Numbered from the stretch's first letter, positions 27,702-36,528 are shown. The stretch: 64,000 nt of DNA from CAVUBL01 sp963739795 (GCA_963739795.1 CAVUBL010000011.1:124001-188000); one strand, 5' to 3'. Translations and numbers: made by a program. The notes: generated from the sequence alone by a model not told the origin.

Positions 27702-28937
27702 ATGGAGTCGAAACGGCTGATCATGGTCGAGGAGGACGGCGATCTGCGCGCCTTCGTCGGCAGACCCCGGGAGGGGGTTCAGGAGCTGGTGGGGCGCTAC
27801 CGGCCCATCGCCTCCTCCTCCCAGCTCCTGGTCCTGCACCGGGAGGCGGGCGCCGCCCTCGAGGAGCCGGCCGGTCGGATCCTCATGACCGGCGAGATCT
27901 TCTACCGCAACACGGTCCTCGAGGTGGTCAACGTGATCGTCTCGTCGCGCTGGACCGGCACTCTCCACGTCTACGGCCCCCGTTCCCACCGCACCCTCGG
28001 CTTCGACCGCGCGGCCCTGCGCTTCGCCCAGAGCGACGACCCGGAGGACCGCCTGAACAAGGTGCTCTTCCGCCTGGGCGTGCTCAGCCCCGCCGAGTCG
28101 GAGGAGGTCGAGCGCGGGCCCCGCTCCGATCAGCGCTTCGGCGAGAACCTGGTGCGCAAGGGGATGATGGACGAGAAGCAGCTCTACGGTTACCTCCAGC
28201 GCCAGATGGAGGAGATCTTCTCGACCTCGATCCTCGAGCGCAGGGGCTGCTACGTGTTCACGGTCGGCGACGACTGGGCGAGCGCTGCGGACGTGACCGT
28301 CCACATCCCCGTACAGCAGCTCCTCTTCGATGCCGCCGAGCGGCTGGATCGCTTCACCGAGTTCGAGAAGCTGATCCCGGACGATGGGCTCTGCCCGGTG
28401 CTCCGCATCGGCGTCGAGGTGACGAGCCTCGAGCCGGGGCTGCGCCGGGTGCTGGGGTTCTGCGACGGCGGCCGCACCGTGCGCGACCTCTTCCGCGAGA
28501 CCTGGCTCGGCCGCTTCCAGACCATGGCCGCGATCTACGAGCTCCTGCGCCGGGAGTGCATCGAGCTACGGCTCCCCCGGCGCAGCGTCGAGGAGGCGGC
28601 CAGCGCCCTCGCGCGGCCCTTCGAGGAGGCCCTGCGCGAGATCGCCGGCGCTGTGGAGGCGAACGGCGGGGTCGAGCACGTCTACCGCGAGCTTCAGCGC
28701 TGGAGTCGCCAGAGCGAGCTCGGCCAGTACCTGGGCGAGGTGGTCACGCCGCACCTGTCCCTCGACGTGGAACGGGTGATCCATGCTCTCGAGGAGCTCG
28801 GCGTCCGGGATCGGGAGGAGATCGTCCACCACGCCCTCCACGAGCTGGTCTCCTTCGGCCTCTTCGCCGCCTCCCTCTCGCTGCCGCGCGAGGAGGAGCG
28901 CCGCCTCGCCCGGCGGGTTCAGGAACGGCTGGGCTGA
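27702..28937 (+). CDS. DUF4388 (PATAN-like) domain protein
   Basis: The 411-aa cytoplasmic protein carries a PATAN/DUF4388 region: TGTLHVYGPRSHRTLGFDRAALRFAQSDDPEDRL, then LNKVLFRLGVLSPAE and GENLVRKGMMDEKQLYGYLQRQMEEIF. Such domains act as signalling adaptors, often in gliding or two-component systems. The C-terminal about 200 residues are alpha-helical and unassigned. A TATGGT box at 27671-27676 may be a promoter -10, which places the earlier ATG at 27672 inside the promoter and favours 27702 as the start. Monocistronic. Confidence 0.75.
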   Translation: MESKRLIMVEEDGDLRAFVGRPREGVQELVGRYRPIASSSQLLVLHREAGAALEEPAGRILMTGEIFYRNTVLEVVNVIVSSRWTGTLHVYGPRSHRTLGFDRAALRFAQSDDPEDRLNKVLFRLGVLSPAESEEVERGPRSDQRFGENLVRKGMMDEKQLYGYLQRQMEEIFSTSILERRGCYVFTVGDDWASAADVTVHIPVQQLLFDAAERLDRFTEFEKLIPDDGLCPVLRIGVEVTSLEPGLRRVLGFCDGGRTVRDLFRETWLGRFQTMAAIYELLRRECIELRLPRRSVEEAASALARPFEEALREIAGAVEANGGVEHVYRELQRWSRQSELGQYLGEVVTPHLSLDVERVIHALEELGVRDREEIVHHALHELVSFGLFAASLSLPREEERRLARRVQERLG

Positions 28938-28944
28938 GAGCCTC

Positions 28945-29265
28945 CTACGCGTCCTCCACCACCACCGCCGTGCCGTAGGCCAGGAGCTCGGCCGCCGCCT
29001 GCATGACCATCGAGGTGGCGAACCGCGTCTCGACCACCGCGTTGGCCCCCAGCGACTCGGCCTCCTCGACCATCCGGTCGATCGCCTGCTCCCGTGACTC
29101 CGCGAAGAGCTTGGTGTACTCGGAGATCTCGCCGCCCACGACGTTGCGCATCACGGCCATGATGTCGCGTCCGATGTTGCGCGCGCGGATGGTGTTGCCG
29201 CGCACCATCCCCAGGGTGCGGACGATCTTCTTGCCGGCGATCTCCGAGTTGGTGGTGACGATCAT
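28945..29265 (-). CDS. YbjQ-family (UPF0145/DUF74) heavy-metal-binding-like protein
   Basis: The 106-aa protein starts at ATG 29265, which overlaps the stop of the anti-sigma-like gene (ATGA). It matches the YbjQ fold: N-terminal MIVTTNSEIAGKKI, a central RNIGRDIMAVMRNVVGGEISEYT, and C-terminal ESLGANAVVETRFATS. These small proteins form pentamers. Their function is not established, and the heavy-metal name is from structure only. Co-transcription with an ECF sigma factor suggests membership of its regulon. Confidence 0.9.
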   Translation of the reverse strand: MIVTTNSEIAGKKIVRTLGMVRGNTIRARNIGRDIMAVMRNVVGGEISEYTKLFAESREQAIDRMVEEAESLGANAVVETRFATSMVMQAAAELLAYGTAVVVEDA

Positions 29266-29708
29266 TTCTCGACCCTCCGGTAGCGATCGGTCCTCGCGTC
29301 CCGCACGCGGTCGAGGAGGACCGAAACGAAGAGCAGGCCGAACCCGGAGACCGCCGAAGCGGCGACCAGCTTCTCGACCAGGTGCTCGGGTGAGGTGAAG
29401 AACTGCCACAGGCCGTAGGCGGCCACGGCCACGGTCCACGCGATGAGCATCAACCCGCCGAGCCTCCGGGTCAAGAGCGAGAGCGGCCCGCGCGGCCGCT
29501 CGTCCCACTGGATGTCTTGGGGCACCTTCAGTCGGGTGGTCATGGTCGCCGCCCGAGTCCGCTGCATCTCGTCGAGGAGCGCGCGGGCGTCGGGGTGATC
29601 CTCGAGATGGATCCGCACCCGCTGCTCCTCGGCCTGGGTCAACTCGCCGTCCAGGTACCCGGACAGGAGCGCCTCGTCGAACACGTGCCGGCGACTCTCG
29701 TCTCTCAT
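29262..29708 (-). CDS. Putative anti-sigma factor with zinc-finger-like N-terminus
   Basis: The 148-aa protein starts at ATG 29708, overlapping the ECF sigma stop. The N-terminus (SGYLDGELTQAEEQRVRIHLEDHPDARAL) is that of ZAS-type anti-sigma domains, but the HxxxCxxC zinc ligands are reduced to a single His, so it is a zinc-free variant. Two helices in the middle and near the C-terminus (LMLIAWTVAVAAYGL and VSGFGLLFVSVLL) place it in the inner membrane. It would hold the sigma factor until a signal arrives. Confidence 0.8.
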   Translation of the reverse strand: MRDESRRHVFDEALLSGYLDGELTQAEEQRVRIHLEDHPDARALLDEMQRTRAATMTTRLKVPQDIQWDERPRGPLSLLTRRLGGLMLIAWTVAVAAYGLWQFFTSPEHLVEKLVAASAVSGFGLLFVSVLLDRVRDARTDRYRRVEK

Positions 29709-30340
29709 GGCTCGCCGCCTCCTTCCCGGCCTTGGGCCGCCCGGAGCTCGCCGTAGTCGCCGGAGAGAAGGGCTCCCAGAGCCCGCCGCGCCCGGTGCAG
29801 CCGGGACATGACGGTGCCCACGGGGATTCCGAGCACGCCGGCGATCTCGGAATAGGAAAGGTCCTGGTAGTCGCGCAGCACCAGGATCTCGCGCTCGGCG
29901 TCGCGCAGCTCGCCCAGGGCGCTCCAGACCTTCCTCCGGAGCTCGCCGCGGCGGCTCAGGTCCTCGGGGCCCGGCGCCGCGTCGATCAGCTCGACGCCGT
30001 AGTCCTCGTTCGCCTCCTCGAGGGACGAGGCCTGGCGCACGCGCCGGCGCCGCGCCAGGTCGCGGGCGGCGTTTCTCACGATGGCGAGCAGCCACGGCCG
30101 TACCGGCCGGCCCGGGTCCAGGCGGTCGAGGCGCGAGAAGAAGCGCAACAGGCCGTCCTGGGCGGCGTCGCGGGCGTCCTCGGGGTTTCCCAGGAGCTGG
30201 AGCGCCAGCAGGTAGGCGGGCCGCCCGAAGGTGCGGGCCAGCTCCTCGCGCGCCTCCCGGTCTCCCGAGCGCGCGCGCAGGACGAGGTCGTCGCCGCCCG
30301 GTGGCGTCTGGGGCAGCGGCTGCCGCGGAGCGATGGTCAT
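29705..30340 (-). CDS. ECF-type RNA polymerase sigma factor
   Basis: The 211-aa protein has region 2 (YLLALQLLGNPEDARDAAQDGLLRFF), a region 2.4 with RPWLLAIVRNAARDLARRRR, and region 4 (LGELRDAEREILVLRDYQDLSYSEIAGVLGIPVGTVMSRLHRARRAL). It is the first gene of an operon with an anti-sigma and a YbjQ gene. ATG 30340 is preferred over GTG 30352, because a candidate ECF promoter box (GTGTAG at 30359-30354) would put the transcript start near the GTG. Confidence 0.92.
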   Translation of the reverse strand: MTIAPRQPLPQTPPGGDDLVLRARSGDREAREELARTFGRPAYLLALQLLGNPEDARDAAQDGLLRFFSRLDRLDPGRPVRPWLLAIVRNAARDLARRRRVRQASSLEEANEDYGVELIDAAPGPEDLSRRGELRRKVWSALGELRDAEREILVLRDYQDLSYSEIAGVLGIPVGTVMSRLHRARRALGALLSGDYGELRAAQGREGGGEP

Positions 30341-30658
30341 CTCGGCTTGCACACTACACCTACGCTCGCTCCGCGGGTTGTATTCGCTAGAGACGCTCCG
30401 CCTCGAATCGCCCCGGCACCTTCAGCGGTTCTGGCCCTCGGGACCGCAGGCCCACCGCCCACGTCCACGGGTCGAGTCTGCGCCCACCCGCACGCCTCTT
30501 CCAGAACGCAAGACTCAGTGGGTCTCCCCCGCAGCCCCTCGGTCCCGTTCCCACCCTCCGAAGGGAAAGGGCCGCCCCCTCCCGCATTCGAGAGTGGGAG
30601 GGGGCAAGGGTCTCCTACCTCCAGACGCTTCGCGACGTCTTGCCGGCTCGGGCCGTCC

Positions 30659-32986
30659 TCAGACGAAGACCGGCTCCGGAGGTGCCTCGACCTGCTCCTC
30701 GGCCTGCTCTGCGACAGGAGCCGGCAGGTTTCGCGCCTCGAGCTCCTGGGCGTCGAGCACGGCGATCGCCGCCATGTGCACCACGTCCTTGGTCTCGCAG
30801 CCGCGCTGGAGCACGTGAACCGCCTTCCTCATCCCCATGAGCACCGGACCCACGGCCTCGGCGCCGCCCAGGCGCTGGACCAGCTTGTAGGCGACGTTGG
30901 CCGACTGGAGGTCGGGGAAGATCAGGACGTTGGCGCCCCCGGCCAGCGTGCTGAACGGGTAAAGCTCGTCGATCAGCCCGGGCACCACCGCGGTGTCGGC
31001 CTGCATCTCGCCGTCGACCACCAGGTCGGGCCGGCGCTCGCGCACCAACCGAGTGGCCTCGCGCACCTTGTCGACGTAGGGGTGCTCGGCGCTCCCGAAA
31101 TTCGAGAACGAGAGCATGGCCACCCGCGGCTCGACCTGGAAGCGGCGGGCCACCTCGGACGCCATGATGGCGATGTCGGCGAGCTCGGAGGCGGTCGGGT
31201 TCACGTTGACGGTCGGGTCGGCGAAGAAGTAGACCTCGTCGCCCACCATCATGACGAAGAGGCTGGCCACCCGGCAGACGTCGGAGCGCTTGCCGATGAT
31301 CCGCAGGGCCGGCCGCACGGCCTCGGGGAAGTGCTGCCCGACCCCGCCCACGAGGGCGTCGGCGTCGCCCAGGTGCACCATCATCGCGGCCCAGACCGAC
31401 GGGTCCGCCATGGCGGCGCGGGCGTCGGCCAGGGTCACGCCCTTCCTCTGCCGCATCCGGAAGTACTCCTCGGCGTAGCGATCGCGGGCCCCGGCCTCTC
31501 CGGGCTCCAAGATCGTGACGCCGGCCAGGTCGATCCCCAGCTCGGCGACCCGCGCGAGGATCTGGTCCCGGTCGCCCAGGAGGATCGGGTAGGCGAAGCC
31601 CTCCTCGACGATGGCGTGGGCGGCGCGGAGCACCTTCTCTTCGGTCCCTTCGGGGAAGACCACCCTCTTGGGGTCGCGCTTGGCCCAGTTGATCATCACC
31701 CGGAGCACGTGGCGCGCCTTGCCCAGCCGGCGCTCGAGCGCCACCTTGTACTGCTCGATGTCGACGGGCCGCTGGGCGACGCCGGTGTCCATCGCCGCCT
31801 GGGCGACGGCCGACGCCTCCCAGATCAGCACGCGATCGTCGAACGGCTTGGGGATCAGGTAGTCGCGTCCGAAGCAGAGCTTGTCCAGGCCGTAGGCCCG
31901 CATCACCGAGTCCGGGACGTCCTCCTTGGCCAGATCGGCCAGGGCCCGGGTGGCGGCGCGCTTCATCTCCTCGTTGATCGCGGTCGCCCGGACGTCGAGG
32001 GCACCGCGGAAGATGAAGGGGAAGCCGAGGACGTTGTTGACCTGGTTCGGGTAGTCGGAGCGGCCGGTGGCGATGATCACGTCCGGGCGGGCGGCGCGGG
32101 CCTCCTCGTACGTGATCTCGGGGTCCGGGTTCGCCATGGCGAAGACCACCGGGTCCGGCGCCATGGAGCGGATCATCTCGCGGGTGAAGCACCCCTTGCC
32201 CGAGAGACCCACCAGGACGTCGGCGCCCTCGAGCGCATCGGCCAGGGTGCGGGCGCCGGTGTCGGCCGCCAGGCTCTCCTTGTAGGGGTTCATGTTCTCG
32301 GTGCGGCCGCGGTAGATCACGCCCTTCGAATCGCAGAGCATCAGGTTTTGAGGCGCCACCCCCAGGGACAGGTAGTAGCGGGCGCACGCGATGCCCGAGG
32401 CGCCGGCACCGTTGAACACCACGCGCACCGAGCCGATGGGCTTGCCCACCAACTCGAGAGCGTTGAGCAGCGCCGCGCCCGAGATGATCGCCGTGCCGTG
32501 CTGGTCGTCGTGGAAGACCGGGATCGAGAGCGAGGCCTTCAGGCGCTCTTCGATCAAGAAGCACTCCGGGGCCTTGATGTCCTCGAGGTTGATGCCTCCG
32601 AAGGTGGGCTCGAGCAGCTCCACCGTGCGGATGATCTCCTCCGGATCGTGGCTCGCCAACTCGATGTCGAACACGTCGATGTCGGCGAAACGCTTGAACA
32701 GCACGCCTTTGCCCTCCATGACCGGCTTGCCGGCCAGAGCGCCGATGTCGCCCAGGCCGAGCACGGCGGTGCCGTTGGAGACCACCGCCACCAGGTTTCC
32801 CTTGGCGGTGTAACGGTAGGCCTCGTCCGGCGAGTCCGCGATGCGCAGGCAGGGCACGGCGACGCCCGGGGTGTAGGCGAGCGACAGGTCGCGCTGGGTG
32901 ATGCAGGGTTTGCTCGGGATCACCTCGATCTTGCCACGGCGTCCGCGCTCGTGGTACTCGAGGGCTTCTTCGTCACGGATGGTCAT
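30659..32986 (-). CDS. maeB: NADP-dependent malic enzyme fused to a phosphotransacetylase-like domain
   Basis: From ATG 32986 (GGGAGGG upstream) the product has 775 aa, the length of the MaeB-type two-domain enzyme. Residues about 1-430 are malic enzyme: YTPGVAVPCLRI, the tyrosine/lysine catalytic region, FNGAGASGIACARYYL for NAD(P) binding, and GKGCFTREMI. Residues about 440-765 are phosphate acetyltransferase-like (VVFPEGTEEKVLRAA, LGDADALVGG, VNPTASELADIA). It turns malate into pyruvate and CO2. The second domain is a regulatory site for acetyl-CoA in known homologues. A C-rich gap of about 300 bp upstream of the ECF sigma gene separates it from that operon. Confidence 0.94.
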   Translation of the reverse strand: MTIRDEEALEYHERGRRGKIEVIPSKPCITQRDLSLAYTPGVAVPCLRIADSPDEAYRYTAKGNLVAVVSNGTAVLGLGDIGALAGKPVMEGKGVLFKRFADIDVFDIELASHDPEEIIRTVELLEPTFGGINLEDIKAPECFLIEERLKASLSIPVFHDDQHGTAIISGAALLNALELVGKPIGSVRVVFNGAGASGIACARYYLSLGVAPQNLMLCDSKGVIYRGRTENMNPYKESLAADTGARTLADALEGADVLVGLSGKGCFTREMIRSMAPDPVVFAMANPDPEITYEEARAARPDVIIATGRSDYPNQVNNVLGFPFIFRGALDVRATAINEEMKRAATRALADLAKEDVPDSVMRAYGLDKLCFGRDYLIPKPFDDRVLIWEASAVAQAAMDTGVAQRPVDIEQYKVALERRLGKARHVLRVMINWAKRDPKRVVFPEGTEEKVLRAAHAIVEEGFAYPILLGDRDQILARVAELGIDLAGVTILEPGEAGARDRYAEEYFRMRQRKGVTLADARAAMADPSVWAAMMVHLGDADALVGGVGQHFPEAVRPALRIIGKRSDVCRVASLFVMMVGDEVYFFADPTVNVNPTASELADIAIMASEVARRFQVEPRVAMLSFSNFGSAEHPYVDKVREATRLVRERRPDLVVDGEMQADTAVVPGLIDELYPFSTLAGGANVLIFPDLQSANVAYKLVQRLGGAEAVGPVLMGMRKAVHVLQRGCETKDVVHMAAIAVLDAQELEARNLPAPVAEQAEEQVEAPPEPVFV

Positions 32987-33080
32987 GAGGTTCCCTCCCG
33001 ACCTACCGTGATACGCCCTTCGGGCGGGTGGCGCCACGCCCCAACGGGTGAGAGGGCGAGCGCCCCCGGGTGGGATGGCT

Positions 33081-33731
33081 TCAGGCTTGTCCGGCCGGGC
33101 TCTCCGCGATCACCGTGGAGAAGACTTTCAGGGTCTCGCCCGGAGCCGGGAACGTGTCGCGGCGGGATTCGAGCACCGTCCAGCCGGCGAAAGCCTCCTC
33201 GAGCTCGTCCGGTGCGAGGAGGCAGTGGCCCGCCGGATCGAACATCTCCATGTAGGTGGTGCCTTCGATCAGGGTGTTGACCACGGCGCGACCGCCGGGG
33301 CGGACGTGCTCCTGGAGGTCGCGGAGGATTCGGAGGGCCCGCTCGCGCGAGAAGAACATGACGAGGCCGATACAGACGATCGTGTCGAACGGGCGATCGA
33401 TCTCCCACCGCTCGAGGTCCCGCTCGAGGGCTTCTACCGGCAGGCCCTCCCGGCGGGCGTCCCCGCGGATCCGGGCCACCGCGGTCGGGCTGGTGTCGAC
33501 CGCGACCACGCGGTGGTCCCGCCGTGCCGCCTCCAGGCTCAGGTTGCCGAGTCCGCAACCCAGGTCGAGGACCTCGCCCGAAAGGTGCTCGAGCGCTCGC
33601 GTTTCAAAGGGGTTGAGAACGAAGTCGGCCGCGTCGACCTGGCGCCGGAACTGGCGCTCGAAGAACTCCACCGCCCTCCCGAGAGACCGGTCGGCCACGG
33701 TGCCGCCGTCGATCCGTGGCGGGATCGTCAT
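33081..33731 (-). CDS. Class I SAM-dependent methyltransferase
   Basis: From ATG 33731 the product has 216 aa. SAM-binding motif I is LDLGCGLGNLSLEAA, followed by VVAVDTSPTAVARIR (acidic ribose-binding loop) and DRPFDTIVCIGLVMFF. This is a type-11/25 small-molecule methyltransferase fold. Its substrate is unknown. A CATGCTACG sequence just upstream may be a -10 box, so the leader is short. The gene stands alone; its upstream neighbour at 33823 is divergently oriented. Confidence 0.85.
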   Translation of the reverse strand: MTIPPRIDGGTVADRSLGRAVEFFERQFRRQVDAADFVLNPFETRALEHLSGEVLDLGCGLGNLSLEAARRDHRVVAVDTSPTAVARIRGDARREGLPVEALERDLERWEIDRPFDTIVCIGLVMFFSRERALRILRDLQEHVRPGGRAVVNTLIEGTTYMEMFDPAGHCLLAPDELEEAFAGWTVLESRRDTFPAPGETLKVFSTVIAESPAGQA

Positions 33732-33822
33732 GGAAGGCAGCGTAGCATGGGCGGATCCGGCGCCGATGACCTCGAAAGGTTCGGGGGCGCCTGCGTCACC
33801 CGGTAGCGAGGAGGGTCGAGAG

Positions 33823-34026
33823 ATGAGTCGAGGCAAGGGTCCCCAAGAGATGGTGGCCGCCGTCTCCGAATCCTTGCGTGAGCGCACGGGAAGGTCGGTC
33901 GAGGAGTGGGTCGAGGTGGTGGCCGCGAGCGACCTCGATCCCCTGGACCAGAAGGCGGTCCGCCGTTGGCTGAAGGACGCGCCGGTGTCCATCGTGAGCT
34001 CCCGGGTTCGGGCGCCGGGGCGTCCC
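33823..34026 (+). pseudogene. DUF4287-like N-terminal fragment
   Basis: A good ribosome site (AGGAGGG, 7 bp spacing) precedes ATG 33823. The first about 55 residues (GKGPQEMVAAVSESLRERTG, then SVEEWVEVVAASDLDPLDQKAVRRWLKDA) resemble the DUF4287 domain. After WLKDA the expected continuation of the family is absent. The frame then runs antisense through the whole next gene to 34752 without domain features. The end given here is the boundary with that convergent gene. It is likely a truncated or decayed copy, although an unusually short real protein is possible. Confidence 0.45.
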
Positions 34027-34716
34027 TCAGGACGCCGGAGCCTCCTGCGGCGGAGTGGCGCCGCCGAGCCGCGACGCGCGGTGCCGGTCGACCCAGTAGC
34101 CCCAGGCGACCAGGAGCCACATGGCCTCGGCGGACCAGGCGACGGCGGCCGCGCTGGGCGGCGGCGGGCCCAGGAGGTTGGCGGCGTAGACCAGGGCGAG
34201 AAAGCCCACCAGCCCCCACAGGCCCCAGGTGCCCACACGGTCGCGCGGCGCCGTCGCGCGGGCGTAGAGGGCCACGCCGGCGGCGAACAGCGAGCCTTCC
34301 ACCACCACCGTCGCCGGCAAGGAGCCCCACAGGCCGAGGCCGACTTTTACCCCGCCGCCGAAGGTCAAGGGCATGTCCGGACCGTGCGACACGAAGTCGA
34401 GCACCCAGTGACTCACGACCAGGCCGGCGACGGTGAGCGCCCCGATCCGGCCGCGCCGGAGGAGCCAGTACAAGCCCCCCGCGAGAGCCGCCCACAGACA
34501 GAGCGCCAGGAGGCTGTGGGAGTACGGGTAGCTCATGAAGCGCAGGGGCGTCACCCGGGTTGCGCCGGGCTGGACCTCGACCCGCTCGACGCCCAGGAGC
34601 ACGAGGGTCGGCCAGAGGAGATCCGCGAGCTGCGCGGCGAGGAAGAGCGTGCCGAGGGAGACGGTCGGCGCCACCCTCTTGGCGCCGAATCCGAGACCGA
34701 AATGACCGATGAACAT
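34027..34716 (-). CDS. Polytopic membrane protein related to YdjM-type metal-dependent hydrolases
   Basis: The ATG at 34716 (GAGGAG upstream) gives a 229-aa protein starting MFIGHFGLGFGAKRV, the typical opening of the family. It has several hydrophobic helices and the conserved HSL (YPYSHSLLAL) and VSHWVLDFVSHGPDMPL motifs. The last resembles the metal-site histidine-aspartate cluster seen in YdjM/LexA-regulated membrane hydrolases. Function is unproven. A 7-bp hairpin (34019-34036, GGCGTCC-CTCA-GGACGCC) lies over its stop codon. Confidence 0.85.
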   Translation of the reverse strand: MFIGHFGLGFGAKRVAPTVSLGTLFLAAQLADLLWPTLVLLGVERVEVQPGATRVTPLRFMSYPYSHSLLALCLWAALAGGLYWLLRRGRIGALTVAGLVVSHWVLDFVSHGPDMPLTFGGGVKVGLGLWGSLPATVVVEGSLFAAGVALYARATAPRDRVGTWGLWGLVGFLALVYAANLLGPPPPSAAAVAWSAEAMWLLVAWGYWVDRHRASRLGGATPPQEAPAS

Positions 34717-34852
34717 ATAACTAAGAGCTCCTCTCACGTACGCCGTCGGTGAATCGGCCCACACTACCAGGGCGCGGCCTCTCCCACCGAGCCCACGGCC
34801 GCCGCCGCTCCACCCGAGGGAAAGTTTGACGGTTGGCGTGGGATCTGTTCAG

Positions 34853-36349
34853 ATGACCGCAGTGAAAGTTGCCCTGTTGAAGGCCCCGGTGGGTGGCATC
34901 ATCGGGCTCGAGATGATCACATTCGTCGAGCCCCTGGGGCTCGAGTGCGTGGCGGGCGGCCTCGAGCAGAACGGTCACGAGTGCCGGATCGTCGACCTGC
35001 GCATCGACGGCTTCGAGCGCGGCCTGGCCAAGGCGCGGGCCTTCGGGCCCGAGGTCGTGGGCCTGCAGTGCAACTTCACGACCGAGCGTTTTCGCCTGCT
35101 GCGCCTCGCCCGGCGGGTCAAGGAGGAGTTCCCCGAGGCTCTGCTGGTGGTGGGCGGCCACGACGCCTCCCGCGATCCCGAGTGGTTCCTCCACCCGGCG
35201 ATCGACGCGGTGGCGGTGGGCGACGGCGAGGAGGTCCTGCCGGCTCTGGTCGACGCCTACGAGGCGGGCAAAGACCTGGCGCGGGTGCCGGGTCTGCTGC
35301 TCAACCGCCCGGGCGGCCCGGTGGCCACCGGCCACGCGCCGTCGCGCGACGACATCGACGGGCTTCCCATGCCCGCCCGCCACCTGATCGAGGGCTACGC
35401 CGGCGAGTACTACATCAACTTCCGCCGGCCCCTGGCGCTCATGGAGACCGCCCGCGGCTGCCCCTTCAAGTGCAACTTCTGCTCGGTCTGGAAGTTCCAC
35501 GAGAGCACCTTCCGCGAGAAGTCGCCCGAGCGGGTGGTTCGCGAGCTCGCCCAGATCCAGGCGCCCAACGTCTTCATCACCGACGACATCTTCTGGATGA
35601 ACGTCCGGCGGGGGCGCGAGCTGGCGGCGGCGATCAAGGCCTCCGGAATCCGCAAGCACTACACCATCCAGACCCGCTCGGACATCATCACCCGCTTCCC
35701 CGAGCTCATCGAGACCTGGCGCGAGTGCGGCGAGATGACGATCTTCCTCGGCCTCGAGAAGATCGACGACGCCGGCCTCTCCTCGGTCAACAAGAAGAAC
35801 ACCGTCGCCAACAACAACCGGGCGATCGAGATCCTCCAGGACTTAGGGGTCGGCTATACCCCGAACTTCATCGTCGACCCGAGCTGGGAGCGCGAGGACT
35901 TCGAGAAGCTCAAGCGTTGGATCGACAAGACCGGGGCCTACAACAGCGGCTTCTCGGTGCTCACCCCGCTGCCCGGAACCGACCTCTGGGACGAGGTCAA
36001 GGACGACGTGGTCACCGAGGACTGGGAGCTCTTCGACATCACCCATTCGGTGCTGCCCACCCGGCTGCCGCTCGAGGAGTTCTACCGCGAGCTCGGTGGT
36101 CTGTGGAAGCACACCATGGACGTGCGCTACGCCGAGCACGGCCGGCTCAAGGTCCACCTCGGTTTGCTCGCCGCCCTGGCGAGCCGCCAGGTGACCTTCC
36201 AGGCCCTGCGCAAGGGAATGCGCATGGGCACCGTCCTGAGCCGCCCGGAGACCTTCCTCCGCGCCCACCGCGAGAGCGAGGAGCGACTTGGCTCCGTGGC
36301 CGAGATCCTCGACGAGAAGCGCCCCCACCCCGCTGCCCGGGCCGTCTAG
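34853..36349 (+). CDS. B12-binding radical SAM enzyme, HpnR-like
   Basis: The 498-aa protein has an N-terminal cobalamin-binding region (GLECVAGGLEQNGHEC, VVGGHDASRD) and a radical SAM core with CxxxCxxC in ARGCPFKCNFCSVW. Its landmarks NVFITDDIFWMN, LGLEKIDDAGL and FDITHSVLPTRLPLEEFYREL closely follow the hopanoid C-3 methylase HpnR. HpnR methylates the A-ring of hopanoids at C-3, so this gene could point to 3-methylhopanoids. Related enzymes with other substrates exist. The stop TAG is the first part of an inverted-repeat element. GTG 34862 is an alternative start. Confidence 0.82.
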   Translation: MTAVKVALLKAPVGGIIGLEMITFVEPLGLECVAGGLEQNGHECRIVDLRIDGFERGLAKARAFGPEVVGLQCNFTTERFRLLRLARRVKEEFPEALLVVGGHDASRDPEWFLHPAIDAVAVGDGEEVLPALVDAYEAGKDLARVPGLLLNRPGGPVATGHAPSRDDIDGLPMPARHLIEGYAGEYYINFRRPLALMETARGCPFKCNFCSVWKFHESTFREKSPERVVRELAQIQAPNVFITDDIFWMNVRRGRELAAAIKASGIRKHYTIQTRSDIITRFPELIETWRECGEMTIFLGLEKIDDAGLSSVNKKNTVANNNRAIEILQDLGVGYTPNFIVDPSWEREDFEKLKRWIDKTGAYNSGFSVLTPLPGTDLWDEVKDDVVTEDWELFDITHSVLPTRLPLEEFYRELGGLWKHTMDVRYAEHGRLKVHLGLLAALASRQVTFQALRKGMRMGTVLSRPETFLRAHRESEERLGSVAEILDEKRPHPAARAV

Positions 36350-36528
36350 CCCGGATTTCTACCCAGCCTCCTGCTGCAACGCCGCATCTGCCCGCATATC
36401 CGGCGTTGGGTTCGGTGCGGCCTCCTCGACGTACTGTCAAGTACGCCTGCGTCGTCCTCCCGTCACCCGCCTTGGATCTACGAACATCTGCGACGTTTCG
36501 CCACGGAGGCTGGGTAGAAATCCGGGCT
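36348..36528. repeat. Palindromic element with 24-bp perfect terminal inverted repeats
   Basis: The arms 36348-36371 and 36505-36528 are perfect inverted copies (arm starts AGCCCGGATTTCTACCC). Inside is a smaller hairpin CGTACT-GTCA-AGTACG flanked by CTCCTCGACGTA and TACGCCTGCGTCG, a core shared with elements at 39473 and 52241. The element sits between convergent genes: its left arm covers the TAG of the radical SAM gene, and its right arm codes the last 16 residues and stop of the cyclase-family gene. Confidence 0.85.

Noticed and set aside
29732..33280. Open frame of 1182 codons on the plus strand
   Set aside because: It runs antisense through the ECF sigma and malic enzyme genes and has no start signal or domain. 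The opposite strand carries clear protein families.
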